A DNA stretch of 7,265 nt, taken from contig JBEVMS010000239.1 of the NCBI GenBank assembly GCA_040508515.1, positions 1 through 7,265 on the forward strand, written 5' to 3'. This DNA comes from JBEVMS01 sp040508515 (GTDB lineage: Bacteria > Pseudomonadota > Gammaproteobacteria > Xanthomonadales > Rhodanobacteraceae). The translations under genes were made by a program, and so were the position numbers. Numbering within the stretch: position 1 is the first letter of the stretch; every line of letters begins with the position of its first letter. The notes beneath the pieces are model-generated. The model worked only from the letters and a program-made list of their open reading frames with translations, had not been told where the DNA came from and did not search any database. Shown one piece after another: positions 6,701 to 7,265 of this stretch.

Positions 6701-7265
6701 CCACAGCGCCACGCCCGGCTGCAGATAGGCCTTCAATAACTTACGCAGTTCGCTCAGCGACGTCGGCGCCGCCGCCGGCAGCGGCGCCTCGCCCTGCTGC
6801 AACTGCCGCCACAAGTCTTGTGCCCACTCGTCCAGCAAGCTATCGGACGAGACCAGCTCGCCCAGTTGAAAGCCGCTGCCGCTTTCGAACGGGTAATCGC
6901 TGAGAATGCGCCGGCACAAGCCGTGCAAGGTGCCCACCGGCGCCAAGTCCAGCTCGGCCCGCGCCAGTTTCAGCCGCAGGCTATCGTGCACCGCGGCCTG
7001 CGGTGATCCGACCCAACGACGTTGCAACCAGCACAGGTCCGAAGTGACATTGGCAGCGATTTCTGATTCGGCCGTCCATACGTCCGCGGCTTGTTCGGCC
7101 CAGATCAGCCGCGCGCGCAGGCGCTCACGCAACTCCTGCGCGGCGGCGTCGGTAAACGTGGTCACCACGATCTGGCGCGGGCTCAGGTTCTGCTCCAACA
7201 GAAGACGCAGATACAGCACCGAGATGGTCCAGGTTTTTCCCGTGCCGGCACTGGCTTCGATCAGG
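3788..7265 (-). CDS. recB: RecBCD exonuclease V, beta subunit RecB (5' end outside window)
   Basis: The frame stays open from the right edge to a TGA at 3788-3790, giving 1158 visible residues (numbered from the codon at 7264). RecB is the 3'-to-5' SF1A helicase that also carries the nuclease and the RecA-loading surface of RecBCD. Walker A is ASAGTGKT (4-11, at 7232-7255). Motif Ia is VTTFTDAAAQELR (34-46). Motif II is LVDEFQDTDAQQY (346-358), motif III MIGDPKQAIYRFRGGDI (378-394), motif IV VNHRS (412-416), motif V LMTLHASKGLEFP (703-715) and motif VI VLYVALTRA (767-775). The C-terminal nuclease is intact: His929 in NALHAIFEH, Asp1045 in GKIDLIL, Asp1058 and Lys1060 in LDYKSN, and a QALLY (Q-x3-Y) motif. 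These correspond to H956, D1067, D1080 and K1082 of the 1180-residue E. coli protein. A GTG at 7219 could be mistaken for the start, but it would remove Walker A. The true start lies perhaps 20 codons beyond the edge. recC is expected upstream, as in other RecBCD operons. Confidence 0.97.
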   Translation of the reverse strand, partial: LIEASAGTGKTWTISVLYLRLLLEQNLSPRQIVVTTFTDAAAQELRERLRARLIWAEQAADVWTAESEIAANVTSDLCWLQRRWVGSPQAAVHDSLRLKLARAELDLAPVGTLHGLCRRILSDYPFESGSGFQLGELVSSDSLLDEWAQDLWRQLQQGEAPLPAAAPTSLSELRKLLKAYLQPGVALWAPDDATIERLLPADLADRLEALAARKDLFAPRKTALKNALLALVGWLRERAMLKESTLANLLGDWCEQCLPSAWEALRHDPLCDQVRDAARLAEYQLEAPRVEAWQGWLAQVERWREERLSARGQLSFDELIARVRQALTRSDRGLAERLFAEWPVALVDEFQDTDAQQYAILDAIYRDAAQATRGRLVMIGDPKQAIYRFRGGDIDAYLRAAQSADEVLRLAVNHRSARGLVAALNQFYAAAGTQLSSRAEGPIHYEPVQASGRRDAEPYRIDGAPLEQPLQLHLQRDYPAAVDGRVRQALEACANQIATMLQAGTHRLGTQPLQPGDIAVLLPGNADIATLRALLQQRGVPCVGAGKSTVFAVEAARELQVLLYGIEHANDEGALRAALATRLYGMSYAQIKALRDQPDAWLIYEQQFQQWRARWQREGVLAVVRSLIDRAAPTVLAGGDGERMLTDLRHLGELLQEAAQTLHGSEQLLDWLAQQREGLGGAGADATDEQQLRIESDARRVRLMTLHASKGLEFPIVFLPLMWDHTRNAHDTIAAIHEPLCQQRVIGLGKAAQAQYAWEGQDERHRVLYVALTRAIHACHVYVLPPERAADARSEKPPRDPQRAPLDAAIERLLASSADAPMNLTPQLHWNARGWHWPHTHFQATESAPRPRHALALPPAHPPAQVYSFSTLTRSVHVGALEDQAASDEVDLQPSIVESDWSAAQQGAEHPELTALASIRGAEIGNALHAIFEHRKLGIPMDQQGALIEQSLAEFGVRLEEGARANVLNQLARRVQANLDTPLLPGLRLGELPAERQLAEMEFHYLLDAASMRALREVCTSFGEPELVPVLSVPSLRGRMTGKIDLILEHQGRYLVLDYKSNYLGNRVDDYLPEALEVAMDDHHYRFQALLYTVALDRMLRQRIADYDRATHLGESIYLFVRAVGLAPRAGIWRHRFDDALIEAVDAVLAGRAMEVVA
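3798..3803 (-). promoter_or_regulatory. Shine-Dalgarno of recD inside the recB 3' end
   Basis: GGAGGT on the minus strand lies 6 bases before the recD ATG at 3791. It is within the last codons of recB (Met-Glu-Val-Val-Ala-stop). A strong site at this spacing together with the ATGA overlap suggests recD is translated by re-initiation as well as by direct binding. Confidence 0.75.

Noticed and set aside
7219..7219. GTG at 7219 as the recB start.
   Set aside because: The frame continues upstream to the window edge and encodes the Walker A motif ASAGTGKT, which RecB needs, so the true start lies outside the window.
1..7265. A novel defence, mobile or regulatory system in this window.
   Set aside because: I found no direct-repeat array, transposase, integrase, toxin-antitoxin pair, long unexplained intergenic stretch or unfamiliar multi-gene cassette. 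RecBCD has known links to phage defence, but nothing here departs from a standard recB-recD locus.

Overview
The window is GC-rich and densely coding. It comes from a bacterium, most probably a gammaproteobacterium. The protein sequences, codon bias towards G/C-ending codons and a recB-recD pair point towards a Xanthomonadales/Lysobacterales-type genome. That placement is an inference from protein character and was not tested by any search. All four supportable genes lie on the minus strand, so the window reads biologically from right to left.

Right part (7265 down to 3788): most of recB, the large helicase/nuclease subunit of RecBCD (exonuclease V). Only the extreme N-terminus is cut off by the window edge. 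The Walker A motif sits just inside the edge. The other SF1 helicase motifs and the C-terminal nuclease residues are all visible. Middle (3791 down to 1872): a complete recD, the second helicase subunit. Its start overlaps the recB stop as ATGA, and a strong Shine-Dalgarno sequence lies inside the recB end. recC is not in the window and is expected upstream of recB, beyond the right edge. Together these subunits would form the complex that loads on double-strand ends, unwinds and degrades DNA, and prepares it for RecA.

Left of recD there is a 151-base gap, then a 62-residue lipoprotein gene (1720 down to 1532). It has a clear signal peptide and lipobox and a short Pro/Ser/Thr-rich mature part of unknown role. 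About 20 bases past its stop is a strong imperfect inverted repeat without a T tract. The last gene (1399 down to the left edge) encodes an AarF/ABC1/UbiB-family atypical kinase. It starts with GTG behind a good ribosome binding site, and its C-terminus lies outside the window.

No tRNA, rRNA, CRISPR, insertion sequence, phage gene or obvious defence or mobile cassette was seen. The many long open frames on the plus strand lie opposite recB, recD and the kinase gene and look like antisense shadows of GC-rich genes. The window reads as an ordinary chromosomal housekeeping region. The points most worth a second look are the RecD C-terminal tail, the hairpin at 1475-1520 and the small lipoprotein.
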